In this document: positions 50,019-58,450 of the stretch, piece after piece | How the letters are laid out: every line of letters begins with the position of its first letter | How positions within the stretch are numbered: the stretch's first letter is position 1 | DNA from: Streptomyces sp. NBC_00572 | Lineage (GTDB): Bacteria; Actinomycetota; Actinomycetes; Streptomycetales; Streptomycetaceae | Direction: 5' to 3' | Assembly (NCBI RefSeq): GCF_026341815.1 | Contig: NZ_JAPENX010000001.1 | Span: 1,550,001 to 1,614,000 of the forward strand | DNA: 64,000 bases | Made by a program: the position numbers and the translations under genes | The notes under the pieces: generated by a model | Told to the model about the DNA's origin: nothing | Seen by the model: only the letters and a program-made list of their open reading frames with translations | Databases searched by the model: none

Positions 50019-51166
50019 CGCAGGCCTCCCTGGACGGTCAGGAGGGAGCGCATGCGCTCCTCGGCCAGCGACGGGTCCGGGAACAGGCCCAGGCCGTCCG
50101 CCAGTTCGTAGGCGCGCGCGAGGTGCGGGAGCGAGCGGGCGGACTGCAGGCCGCCGACCATCGTGAAGTGGTCCTGGTGGCCGGCCAGCCAGGCCAGGAG
50201 GACGACTCCCGTCTTGTAGAAGCGGGTCGGGGCCCGGAAGAGGTGGCGGGAGAGGGCGACCGTCGGGTCGAGGGTGGCACGGAAAGCGTTTACATCGCCC
50301 GTGTCGAGAGCCCGTACCGCCTGCGCCGCCAGCGGCGCCAAGGGGTCGAAGATGCCCAACAAGGCGTGACTGAAGCCCTGTTCGTCGCCCGCGATCAGCT
50401 CCGGGTAGTGGAAGTCGTCGCCCGTGTAGCAGCGGACGCCCTCCGGGAGGCGGCGGCGGAGTTCGACCTCGCGGCGGGCGTCGAGGAGGGAGACCTTGAT
50501 GCCGTCGACCTTGTCGGGGTGCGCGGCGATGACCTCCAGGAAGGTCTCGGTCGCGGTGTCGAGGTCGGCCGAGCCCCAGTACCCGTCGAGCGCCGGGTCG
50601 AACATCGGGCCGAGCCAGTGCAGGATCACCGGCTCGCCCGCCTGGCGGAGAAGGTGACCGTACAGGTCGAGGTAGTCGTCCGGGCCCGCCGCGGCGGCGG
50701 CGAGTGCGCGGGAGGCCATCAGGATGGCCTGGGAGCCGGTCTCCTCGACGAGCGCGAGCTGTTCCTCGTAGGCCTTGCGGACCGCCACCAGTTCGGCGGG
50801 GCCGGTGAGTTGGTCCGTGCCGACACCGCAGGCGATCTGCCCGCCTACGGCCTTCGCCTCCGCCGCGCTGCGGCGGATCAGCTCCGCCGCCCCCGCCCAG
50901 TCGAGGCCCATCCCGCGCTGGGCGGTGTCCATGGCCTCGGCGACCCCGAGGCCCTGGGACCAGAGGTGGCGACGGAAGGCGAGGGTGGCGTCCCAGTCGA
51001 CGGCCGCGGCCGAGTCGGGGGTGGTGTCGGCGTACGGGTCGGCGACGACATGGGCGGCGGAGAAGACCGCACGGGAGGTCAGCGGGCCGCCCCCGCTCAG
51101 GGCGAGGGGCTCGGTGCGGGGCGTGTACTCCCGTACGCCACCGCCGATCTCGGGCAGGCGGATCAC
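50015..51166 (-). CDS. DUF993 protein (dihydrodipicolinate-synthase-like TIM barrel)
   Basis: 383 residues from the GTG at 51166, which has GGAGGTGAG upstream and overlaps the dehydrogenase stop (GTGA). A TIM-barrel aldolase-like protein: GVGTDQL, GSQAILMASRALA, VILHWLGPMFDP, KVDGIKVSLLD (a candidate Schiff-base Lys), CYTGDDFHYPELI. The family is uncharacterised and usually found with Gfo/Idh dehydrogenases and sugar isomerases. A role cleaving or dehydrating a keto-sugar is inferred. Confidence 0.88.
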   Translation of the reverse strand: MIRLPEIGGGVREYTPRTEPLALSGGGPLTSRAVFSAAHVVADPYADTTPDSAAAVDWDATLAFRRHLWSQGLGVAEAMDTAQRGMGLDWAGAAELIRRSAAEAKAVGGQIACGVGTDQLTGPAELVAVRKAYEEQLALVEETGSQAILMASRALAAAAAGPDDYLDLYGHLLRQAGEPVILHWLGPMFDPALDGYWGSADLDTATETFLEVIAAHPDKVDGIKVSLLDARREVELRRRLPEGVRCYTGDDFHYPELIAGDEQGFSHALLGIFDPLAPLAAQAVRALDTGDVNAFRATLDPTVALSRHLFRAPTRFYKTGVVLLAWLAGHQDHFTMVGGLQSARSLPHLARAYELADGLGLFPDPSLAEERMRSLLTVQGGLR

Positions 51167-52314
51167 AGGCTCACCTCCGGGACGTCGAGGCGGCGGCCCT
51201 CGGCGGCGGACTTCAGGCCGAGTTCGGCGAGCTGGACGCCGCGGGCGCCCGCGAGGAGGTCCCAGTGGTACGGCTCGCCGAGGGTGACGTGTCGCAGGAA
51301 CAGCTCCCACTGGGCCTTGAAGCCGTTGTCGAACTCGGCGTTGTCGGGGATCTCCTGCCACTGGTCGCGGAAGGGCTCGGTCGCCGGGATGTCCGGGTTC
51401 CAGACCGGCTTGGGGGTGGCCGAGCGGTGCTGGACGCGGCAGTTGCGCAGTCCGGCGACGGCGGAGCCGTGGGTGCCGTCGACCTGGAACTCGACGAGTT
51501 CGTCGCGGTTGACGCGGACGGTCCAGGAGGAGTTGATCTGGGCGATGGCGCCGCCCTCCAGCTGGAAGATGCCGTACGCGGCGTCGTCGGCGGTGGCCTC
51601 GTACGGCTTGCCCTGCTCGTCCCAGCGGCGCGGGACGTGGGTGGCGACCTGGGCGGTGACAGAGGTGACCCGGCCGAACAGCTCGTGGAGCACGTACTCC
51701 CAGTGCGGGAACATGTCGACGACGATGCCGCCGCCATCCTCCGCACGGTAGTTCCAGCTGGGGCGCTGGGCGTCCTGCCAGTCGCCCTCGAAGACCCAGT
51801 AGCCGAACTCGCCGCGCACGGACAGGATCTCGCCGAAGAAGCCGCCGTCGATGAGGCGCTTGAGCTTGAGCAGGCCCGGCAGGAACAGCTTGTCCTGGAC
51901 GACGCCGTGCCTGACGCCCTTCTCCGTGGCGAGCCGGGCGAGCTCCAGGGCGCCCGCGAGGTCGGCGGCCGTCGGCTTCTCGGTGTAGATGTGCTTGCCG
52001 GCGCGGATGGCCTTGGTGATCGCCTCGGCGCGCGCGGAGGTGACCTGGGCGTCGAAGTAGATGTCGATGCTGTCGTCGGCGAGGACGGCGTCGAGGTCGG
52101 TCGACCACTCGGTGAGGCCGTGGCGCTCGGCGAGCGCGCGCAGGGCGGGCTCGCGGCGGCCGACGAGGACCGGCTCGGGCCAGAGGGTTTCGCCGTTGCC
52201 GAGGTCGAGGCCGCCCTGTTCGCGCAGGGCGAGGATCGAGCGGACGAGGTGCTGGCGGTATCCCATGCGTCCGGTGACGCCGTTCATGGCGATGCGGACT
52301 GTCCTGCGTGTCAC
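51163..52314 (-). CDS. Gfo/Idh/MocA family oxidoreductase
   Basis: 383 residues from the GTG at 52314 with AGAGGAA upstream. N-terminal NAD-binding fold (IAMNGVTGRMGYRQHL), the substrate-binding motif YTEKPTAADLAG with the catalytic Lys, and a C-terminal sheet domain (GGGIVVDMFPHWEYVLHELFG). Oxidises a sugar hydroxyl, commonly at C1 or C3. First gene of the operon, divergent from lacI, with a palindromic operator between. Confidence 0.92.
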   Translation of the reverse strand: MTRRTVRIAMNGVTGRMGYRQHLVRSILALREQGGLDLGNGETLWPEPVLVGRREPALRALAERHGLTEWSTDLDAVLADDSIDIYFDAQVTSARAEAITKAIRAGKHIYTEKPTAADLAGALELARLATEKGVRHGVVQDKLFLPGLLKLKRLIDGGFFGEILSVRGEFGYWVFEGDWQDAQRPSWNYRAEDGGGIVVDMFPHWEYVLHELFGRVTSVTAQVATHVPRRWDEQGKPYEATADDAAYGIFQLEGGAIAQINSSWTVRVNRDELVEFQVDGTHGSAVAGLRNCRVQHRSATPKPVWNPDIPATEPFRDQWQEIPDNAEFDNGFKAQWELFLRHVTLGEPYHWDLLAGARGVQLAELGLKSAAEGRRLDVPEVSL

Positions 52315-52350
52315 GAAAGGTTCCTCTCCCCGGTGTTCCGCGCCCCGATA

Positions 52351-52362
52351 GAAAGCGCTTTC
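52351..52362. promoter_or_regulatory. LacI-family operator
   Basis: GAAAGCGCTTTC, a perfect 12-base palindrome of the classical LacI/CcpA-like kind (central CG), 37 bases before the dehydrogenase start and 62 bases before lacI. Confidence 0.85.
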
Positions 52363-52424
52363 CATCGACGATGACGCTAGCCTGCCGACATCGCCGTCGA
52401 CAAGGCCCTGGAGGTACGCACACG

Positions 52425-53510
52425 ATGACCGTCACCCTGGCGGACGTGGCCGCCCGCGCACGGGTCTCACCCGCCACCGTCTCCCGCGTCCTCAATGGCA
52501 ACTACCCGGTCGCCGAGTCGACCCGCGAGCGGGTCCTGCGAGCCGTGGACGAGCTGGACTACGTCCTCAACGGGCCCGCCAGCTCGCTCGCCGCCGCCAC
52601 CTCCGACCTGGTCGGAGTCCTCGTCAACGACATCGCCGACCCCTTCTTCGGGATCATGGCGAGCGCGGCACAGAGCGCCATCGGAGAGGGCACGTCGGGA
52701 CGCGGCGGCGGCGAGAAGCTCGCCGTCGTCTGCAACACCGGCGGCTCCCCCGAACGCGAGCTGACCTACCTCACCCTGCTCCAGCGGCAGCGGGCCGCGG
52801 CCGTGATCCTCATGGGCGGCTCCCTGGAGGACCCCGGACACCTGGCGGCGACGGCGGCCAAGCTGGCCAAGCTGGCGGAGGCGGGAACCCGCGTCGTGCT
52901 GTGCGGGCGGCCGCCGGTCACCGGCGACGGGAACGCGGCGGCGCTCGTCTTCGACAACCGGGCCGGCGCGCGGCGCCTCACCGAGCACCTGCTCGAACTC
53001 GGCCACCGGCGCATCGGTTACGCCGCGGGCCCGGCCGACCGGACGACGACCCGGCACCGCCTCGAAGGCCACCGCGAGGCGCTCGCGGCGGCGGGCGCGA
53101 CGGAGGGCCCGACGGTCCACGGCGCGTACGACCGGCAGGCCGGTTACGAGGCCACGGCCGAGCTCCTGGCCCGCGACCCGGACCTCACGGCGGTCGTCGC
53201 CGCCAACGACACGGTGGCCCTCGGCGTCTGCGCGGCCCTGCGGGAGCGGGGCCTGTCCATCCCGGGCGACGTCTCCGTGGCGGGCTTCGACGACCTGCCC
53301 TTCTCGGTGGACGCGGTCCCGTCCCTGACGACGGTCCACCTGCCGTTGCACGAAGCGGGGGTACGGGCGGGCCGCCTGGCGATGGGCACGGAGGAGCCCC
53401 CGGCGACCGGCCTGGAGCGGGTCCCGGCGGAGCTGGTGGTACGGGGGTCCACGGGGCGGCCACGGGCGCGCGCCCTGCCCGCGACTGCGGACGCAACGCC
53501 CTCCACATAG
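52425..53510 (+). CDS. LacI-family transcriptional repressor
   Basis: 361 residues. N-terminal helix-turn-helix (TLADVAARARVSPATVSRVLNG) and hinge helix (NGPASSLAAATSDLVGVLV), then a periplasmic-binding-protein-like effector domain ending in VAGFDDLPFSVDAVPSLTTV. Divergent from the Gfo/Idh-DUF993-TIM operon; the palindrome at 52351-52362 sits in the shared promoter, so it most likely represses that operon until the sugar is present. GGAGG ribosome site. Confidence 0.94.
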   Translation: MTVTLADVAARARVSPATVSRVLNGNYPVAESTRERVLRAVDELDYVLNGPASSLAAATSDLVGVLVNDIADPFFGIMASAAQSAIGEGTSGRGGGEKLAVVCNTGGSPERELTYLTLLQRQRAAAVILMGGSLEDPGHLAATAAKLAKLAEAGTRVVLCGRPPVTGDGNAAALVFDNRAGARRLTEHLLELGHRRIGYAAGPADRTTTRHRLEGHREALAAAGATEGPTVHGAYDRQAGYEATAELLARDPDLTAVVAANDTVALGVCAALRERGLSIPGDVSVAGFDDLPFSVDAVPSLTTVHLPLHEAGVRAGRLAMGTEEPPATGLERVPAELVVRGSTGRPRARALPATADATPST

Positions 53511-53715
53511 CGTTCACTTCCATTCCATTGCAACGCAACGAAGCCCGGTCATTGCGTTAGCTTCAGAACCGTTGCAACGAAATCCCTGCCTCTACCTGCA
53601 CCGATGCCGATTTCGCGCAACGAACACATTGCTAGACCTATGAACGCAACGTAGCTTTTCCTTCATCGGAAACGGCGGGCCCGAGAGTGGGCCCGCCTCA
53701 AGAAGGAGAAGAACC
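53511..53715. promoter_or_regulatory. GCAACG-rich control region of the DUF4097 gene
   Basis: 205 bases with clear repetition of GCAACG: at about 53530, 53535, 53574, 53617 and 53646, plus inverted copies (CATTGCG at 53549, CATTGC at 53627). Several include the palindrome GTTGCAAC. The region is far less G+C-rich than its surroundings, and the density of copies argues for a multi-site operator. The ribosome site AAGGAG is at 53703. Confidence 0.6.
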
Positions 53716-54387
53716 TTGCAGAAGTTCGCCGCCACCGCCGCGATCATCACCGTCCTCGACATCCCCGCCGGCCGCATCCAGCTCATCGCCGCCGACCGTG
53801 ACGACGCCACGGTCGACATCCGGCCCGCGAACCCCGCCAAGTCCGCCGACCTGAAGGCCGCCGAGCAGGTCTCGGCCGAATACGCCGACGGCGTCCTGCG
53901 GATCGCCGCCGCCCCGGCCAAGAACCGGCTCCTGGGCGACTCCGGATCGGTCGAGGTGACCGTCCAGCTGCCCGCCGGCTCCCGCATCGAGGCGAAGACC
54001 GCCGCCGGTGACCTCCGCGGCGTCGGCCGCCTCGGCGACGTCACCTTCGACGGCGCACAGGGCACCGTCACCCTCGACGAGACCGCCACCGCCCGCCTCA
54101 CCCTCCTCGCCGGCGACATCACCGTCGGCCGCCTCGGCGGCGCCGCCGAGATCAGCACCCAGAAGGGCGACCTCCGCATCACCGAAGCCGTCACCGGCTC
54201 AGTGGTCCTGCGCACCGAGTCCGGCGCGATCACGGTCGGCGCCGCCCGCGGCGTCTCCGCCACCCTCGACGCCCGCACCGCCTACGGCCGCCTCCACAAC
54301 GCCCTCACCAACACCGACGGCGCCGCCGCCGGCCTGAACATCCACGCCACCACCTCCTACGGCGACATCACCGCCCGCAGCCTCTGA
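53716..54387 (+). CDS. DUF4097 family protein (beta-helix-like)
   Basis: 223 residues from the TTG at 53716, placed by the AAGGAGAAG ribosome site 8 bases upstream. Repeated strand-turn units such as GDLRGVGRLGDVTFDG, GDITVGRLGGAAEIST, KGDLRITEAVTGSVVL, SGAITVGAARG give the DUF4097 right-handed beta-helix look. No signal peptide is seen, so it is probably cytoplasmic. Often regulated by adjacent PadR-type or other HTH genes; none is adjacent here. Function unknown. Confidence 0.85.
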   Translation: MQKFAATAAIITVLDIPAGRIQLIAADRDDATVDIRPANPAKSADLKAAEQVSAEYADGVLRIAAAPAKNRLLGDSGSVEVTVQLPAGSRIEAKTAAGDLRGVGRLGDVTFDGAQGTVTLDETATARLTLLAGDITVGRLGGAAEISTQKGDLRITEAVTGSVVLRTESGAITVGAARGVSATLDARTAYGRLHNALTNTDGAAAGLNIHATTSYGDITARSL

Positions 54388-54452
54388 ACCGCTACGGTGG
54401 CACCTTTCTGACCAAGATCATCATCGACCAACACCGAGGACGGACAAGAAGA

Positions 54453-56738
54453 ATGAGTACCACTCAGAACTACAAGGCCGCCGAGCAGCTTCTGCGCCGT
54501 CCCGCCAGCCCGGGCGAGCTCGTCGTCGGTGACAAGGTCAGGCCGCAGTGGATCGACGGGGGCGCGCGCTTCTGGTACGCGGTGAGCAACGGGGTCGGCA
54601 GGCGGTTCGTGCTGGTCGACCCGGCGGCGGGCACGCGTGGGCCCGTCTTCGACCACGCCCGGCTGGCCGCCGCGCTGGCCGGCGCCGCCGAGCAGCAGGT
54701 CGACCCCGAGGCCCTGCCGTTCATAGGCATCGAACTGACCGAGAACGACGTGAAGTTCGTGGCGTTCGGCGCGTACTGGCGCTGCGACCTGGACAGTTAC
54801 GTCTGCGAGCCGGCCGAGTTCACCGCCCCGGGCAACCCACTCGACGTGACCTCGCCCGACGGCAAGTCGGCGGTCTCCCAGCGGGGGCACGACCTGTGGG
54901 CGCGGTCGCTGTCCGACGGCCGCGAGTGGCCGCTGACCACCGACGGCGCCCCGGATCACGCGTACGGTCCGGGCCCCGCAGCGACCGGCAACGCCGCCCT
55001 GCTGCGCAAGCTCGGCGTGCCCTACCTGCCGCCCGCGGTGGCCTGGTCGCCGGACTCGACGAAGGTCCTCGCGCACCGGACGGACGAGCGTGAGGTCCGA
55101 CAGACCCACCTCGTGGAGGCCAGGCCCGCCGACGGCGGCGCGCCGCTCCTGCACACCCAGCGGTTCGCGTACCCCGGCGACGAGCACCTGCCGCAGGCCG
55201 AACTGGTCGTCCTCGACGTCGCCGAGGGCACGGTGGTCCGCGCCCAGGCCGAGCCGCTGATCATGACCCACGTGTCGCCGATCACCGTCAAGTGGGCCTG
55301 GTGGGCCGCGGACGGCTCGGCCGTGTACTTCCTCGCCCGGCCCCGGGACCAGCACTCCCTCACCCTGAACCGCCTCGACCCCGTCACCGGCGAGGTCACC
55401 ACCGTGATCAGCGAGACCGGGGCGACCCGGGTGGAGCCCAACCAGTGGATGACCGAGCCGCCCATCGTGCGCGTGCTCGCCGACGAGGTGCTGTGGTTCT
55501 CGCAGCGCGACGGCTGGGGCCACCTCTACCGCTACGACCTGCACACCGGCGAGCTGCTCGGGCAGGTCACCTCCGGGCCGTGGCTGGTGCGGCAGATCCT
55601 GCGCGTCGACGAGGCCGAGCGGGTCGTGTACTTCACCGCTTCCGGGCTCGTCGACGAGGACCCCTACCGGCGCACGGTGTGCCGGGTCGGCCTGGACGGC
55701 TCCGGCTTCGCGAAGCTCACCGACGACACGCTCGACCACATCGCGACCCTGCCGGAAAGCCCGTACGACCAGGAGTACTTCATCGACTCCGCGTCCACCG
55801 TCGACACGGCCCCGGTCACCACGGTCCGCGACTGGACCGGGCGGGTGCTCGTCGAGCTGGAGCGCGCCGACATCACCAAGCTCGCCGCCACCGGCTGGAC
55901 CGCGCCGGAGCGGTTCCGCGTGAAGGCGGCCGACGGCGAGACCGACATCTACGGGGTGCTGTACCGGCCGCGGGACTTCGACCCCACCAAGCGCTACCCG
56001 GTGATCGACAACCCCTACCCCGGCCCGCAGGTCAACCGGGTCGCCCCGTGCTTCGACCCCGGTGGCATGGGCATGGACGCCGAACCCCTCGCGGCACTCG
56101 GCTTCGTGGTCATCGCGCTCGACGGCCGGGGCACCCCGGGACGGAGCAAGGCCTTCCACGACGCCTCCTTCGGCCGGCTGGCCGACGCGGGCTCCCTGGC
56201 CGACCACGCCGCGGCCCTGCCGCAGCTGGCCGAGACCCGGCCGTGGATGGACCTGGACCGGGTCGGTGTCCTCGGCCACTCCGGAGGCGGGTTCGCCGCG
56301 GCGCGGGCGATGCTGGACTTCCCCGAGGTGTACAAGGTCGGGGCCGCTCTCTCCGGCTCCCACGACGCCCGCTCCTTCAACGCGGGCTTCGTCGAGTCCT
56401 ACGACGGCACGGACGACACCGAGGCCTGGGACCGGACGTCCAGCCTGGACCTCGCCGACCGGCTGGCGGGCAAGCTGCTGCTCATCCACGGCGACATGGA
56501 CGACCAGGTCCACCCGCACCAGACCCTGCGGCTCGCCGACCGGCTGCTCGCCGCCGGCAAGGACTTCGAACTGCACGTCGTGCCCGGCGCCGAGCACACC
56601 TTCATCGACTGCCTGGCCCATGTCCGCACCCGCTGCTGGGACTTCCTGGTCCGCGAGCTGATGGACACGCTGCCGCCCGCCTACCGCCCCGCGCCCATCG
56701 TCATCGGCCCCGAGCTGCTCGCCGACATGTTCGCCTGA
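54453..56738 (+). CDS. S9 prolyl oligopeptidase-family serine peptidase (DPP IV-like)
   Basis: 761 residues. N-terminal beta-propeller (about 1-500), then an alpha/beta hydrolase domain with catalytic Ser in GHSGGGF (about 609), Asp in GDMDDQVHP and His in GAEHTF (about 715). The propeller restricts entry to short peptides. No signal peptide, so probably cytoplasmic. A stable hairpin terminator follows at 56760-56798. Confidence 0.95.
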   Translation: MSTTQNYKAAEQLLRRPASPGELVVGDKVRPQWIDGGARFWYAVSNGVGRRFVLVDPAAGTRGPVFDHARLAAALAGAAEQQVDPEALPFIGIELTENDVKFVAFGAYWRCDLDSYVCEPAEFTAPGNPLDVTSPDGKSAVSQRGHDLWARSLSDGREWPLTTDGAPDHAYGPGPAATGNAALLRKLGVPYLPPAVAWSPDSTKVLAHRTDEREVRQTHLVEARPADGGAPLLHTQRFAYPGDEHLPQAELVVLDVAEGTVVRAQAEPLIMTHVSPITVKWAWWAADGSAVYFLARPRDQHSLTLNRLDPVTGEVTTVISETGATRVEPNQWMTEPPIVRVLADEVLWFSQRDGWGHLYRYDLHTGELLGQVTSGPWLVRQILRVDEAERVVYFTASGLVDEDPYRRTVCRVGLDGSGFAKLTDDTLDHIATLPESPYDQEYFIDSASTVDTAPVTTVRDWTGRVLVELERADITKLAATGWTAPERFRVKAADGETDIYGVLYRPRDFDPTKRYPVIDNPYPGPQVNRVAPCFDPGGMGMDAEPLAALGFVVIALDGRGTPGRSKAFHDASFGRLADAGSLADHAAALPQLAETRPWMDLDRVGVLGHSGGGFAAARAMLDFPEVYKVGAALSGSHDARSFNAGFVESYDGTDDTEAWDRTSSLDLADRLAGKLLLIHGDMDDQVHPHQTLRLADRLLAAGKDFELHVVPGAEHTFIDCLAHVRTRCWDFLVRELMDTLPPAYRPAPIVIGPELLADMFA

Positions 56739-56759
56739 GCACTGACTCGACGAGGGCGC

Positions 56760-56798
56760 AGCCCGTCGGAGCCCACCACGGTGGGGCTCCGACGGGCT
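56760..56798 (+). terminator. Hairpin terminator after the S9 peptidase gene
   Basis: AGCCCGTCGGAGCCC-type 15-bp stem pairing with GGGCTCCGACGGGCT, one bulge, 22 bases after the stop and touching the end of the convergent P-loop gene. No T-run. Confidence 0.8.
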
Positions 56799-57360
56799 AC
56801 TTCCGCGGGGTCAGGCCCGTCGCCGCCAGGACCGCGTCCACCGTCTCCTCCACCGTCAGGTGCGCGTTGTCGATCCAGACGCCCTCGTCCGAGAGTTCCG
56901 TGCGCATCGCCTCGTCCAGGAAGGCCCAGTCGGTCGTCAGGCGCTTGTCCCGGGCGTTGTTGCGTTCCCAGGCCTTCTCCGGGCCCGGAGCCAGGAAGAC
57001 CGGGTACAGCGGGCCCGTCTTCGCCTGGGCGCGGTAGTAGTCCAGATGGGAGCGGCGTACGACGACGTCGTCGAGGACCGGGAGGAAGCCGGCCGCCGTG
57101 AAGCTGTCCGCGAGCAGGCAGGCGTTGCGGGCGCGCAGCAGGATCTGGCGGTCCGCCTCCCGGTCGCCGTCCGGGCTCGGCCAGTGGCAGCCGCTCACGA
57201 TCAGGGCCTGGAGCCCGTCGACCTCGATGTGCGCCGCCCGGGCGAAGCGGGCCGCGAGGGCCGCCGCGACCGTGGACTTGCCGCTGCCCGGGATGCCGCT
57301 CAGGAGGACGGTGCCGGGGGCGGGTTCGGGGGAGTCGACGGTGATGTGCTCGAAGGTCAT
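56797..57360 (-). CDS. P-loop kinase-like protein
   Basis: 187 residues. Walker A GIPGSGKST at about 22-30, then a nucleotide-kinase-like pattern (HIEVDGLQALIVSG, GFLPVLDDVVV, a lid with ERNNARDKRL). Such AAA-like small kinases include chloramphenicol phosphotransferase and gluconate kinase relatives; the substrate cannot be told. It overlaps the EamA gene by 4 bases. Confidence 0.85.
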   Translation of the reverse strand: MTFEHITVDSPEPAPGTVLLSGIPGSGKSTVAAALAARFARAAHIEVDGLQALIVSGCHWPSPDGDREADRQILLRARNACLLADSFTAAGFLPVLDDVVVRRSHLDYYRAQAKTGPLYPVFLAPGPEKAWERNNARDKRLTTDWAFLDEAMRTELSDEGVWIDNAHLTVEETVDAVLAATGLTPRK

Positions 57361-58352
57361 ACGGGCGTTTCCTCGCTGTTCGTACGCCGTGCGTCGCTGT
57401 TCGTACGCCGTTCCTCGCCGAGGGGACGGCCGGACGACGATACGGGCACGGGGTTCGCCGGGGCGAGGGGATTCTTCTCCGACCGGCGACCCGGTGCGAA
57501 GGACGTCAGGGCCACTCCGCCGACCAGGAGCGCCGCCGCGCACCAGCGGGCCGGGCTCACTCCCTCGCCCAGGACGAGCGCCGCCGAGGACATGCCGAAG
57601 ACGGGGACGAGGAGGGAGAAGGGGGCGACGGACGAGGCCGGGTAGCGGCGCAGCAGCCAGCCCCAGGCCCCGAAGCCGAAGACGGTCGTGATCCAGGCGA
57701 CGTAGACGATGACTCCGGCGCCGGTCCGGTCGAGGCCGCGCAGGGCCGCGAGGTCGCGTTCCGGGCCCTCCAGGAGGAGGGAGAGGCCGAGCAGCGGCAG
57801 GACGGGCACGGTGCTGACCCAGACCATGAAGTTGAGCGCGTCGGGCGGGGAGGCCTTGCGGGTCAGGACGTTGGAGACGCCCCAGCAGGCCGCCGCGCCG
57901 ATCACCAGGGCGAAGCCCCCGAGGGACCCGGTCCCGCCCTCGTCGGCCGCCGTCACGCCGATGCCCACCAGGGCGACCCCCATCCCCGCCACCTTGAGGC
58001 GGCCGGGGCGTTCACCGAGCGCGGCGAAGGCGAAGAGGGCGGTGAAGACGGCCTGGACCTGGAGGACGAGGGAGGAGAGTCCGGCCGGGGCGCCGAGGTC
58101 CATGCCGGTGAAGAGCAGCCCGAACTTGGCGACGCCGAGGACGAGTCCGACCGCCAGGATCCACTTCCAGGCCACGGTGGGCCGGCCCACCAGGAACACG
58201 GCGGGCAGGGCGGCGGCGAGGAAGCGGAGGGCGGAGAAGAGCAGCGGCGGGAAGTGGTCGAGGCCGATCTCGATGACGACGAAGTTGACTCCCCAGACGG
58301 CGGCGACCAGGGCGGCGAGGGCGAGGTGGGCGGGGCGCATGCTGTCGAGCAT
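57357..58352 (-). CDS. EamA-family (DMT) exporter
   Basis: 331 residues with ten membrane segments in two EamA repeats (AVWGVNFVVIEIGLDHFPPLLFSALRFL; ACWGVSNVLTRKASPPDALNF). Exports amino acids or small metabolites. The hydrophilic C-terminal tail (about 285-331) ends in a repeated RRTNS element from an 18-base direct repeat at 57373 and 57394. Co-transcribed with the kinase-like gene; divergent from lysR. Confidence 0.92.
   Translation of the reverse strand: MLDSMRPAHLALAALVAAVWGVNFVVIEIGLDHFPPLLFSALRFLAAALPAVFLVGRPTVAWKWILAVGLVLGVAKFGLLFTGMDLGAPAGLSSLVLQVQAVFTALFAFAALGERPGRLKVAGMGVALVGIGVTAADEGGTGSLGGFALVIGAAACWGVSNVLTRKASPPDALNFMVWVSTVPVLPLLGLSLLLEGPERDLAALRGLDRTGAGVIVYVAWITTVFGFGAWGWLLRRYPASSVAPFSLLVPVFGMSSAALVLGEGVSPARWCAAALLVGGVALTSFAPGRRSEKNPLAPANPVPVSSSGRPLGEERRTNSDARRTNSEETPV
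57373..57411. repeat. 18-base direct repeat at the end of the EamA gene
   Basis: Two identical 18-base units (57373-57390 and 57394-57411), period 21, so the frame is preserved and the tail carries RRTNS twice. Confidence 0.85.
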
Positions 58353-58396
58353 CGCCGCCCCGACCGTTTAGCACCAGCACGGACTTCTTCATGATG

Positions 58397-58417
58397 GGAT
58401 GTAGTGATGCTTCATCC
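58397..58417. promoter_or_regulatory. Imperfect inverted repeat in eamA/lysR control region
   Basis: GGATG-N11-CATCC with T-N11-A-like spacing, centred 45 bases before lysR and 55 bases before eamA. Candidate LysR site; weak. Confidence 0.4.
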
Positions 58418-58450
58418 ATTCGTCCCGCGCATCGAAGAGGAGGACGCACC

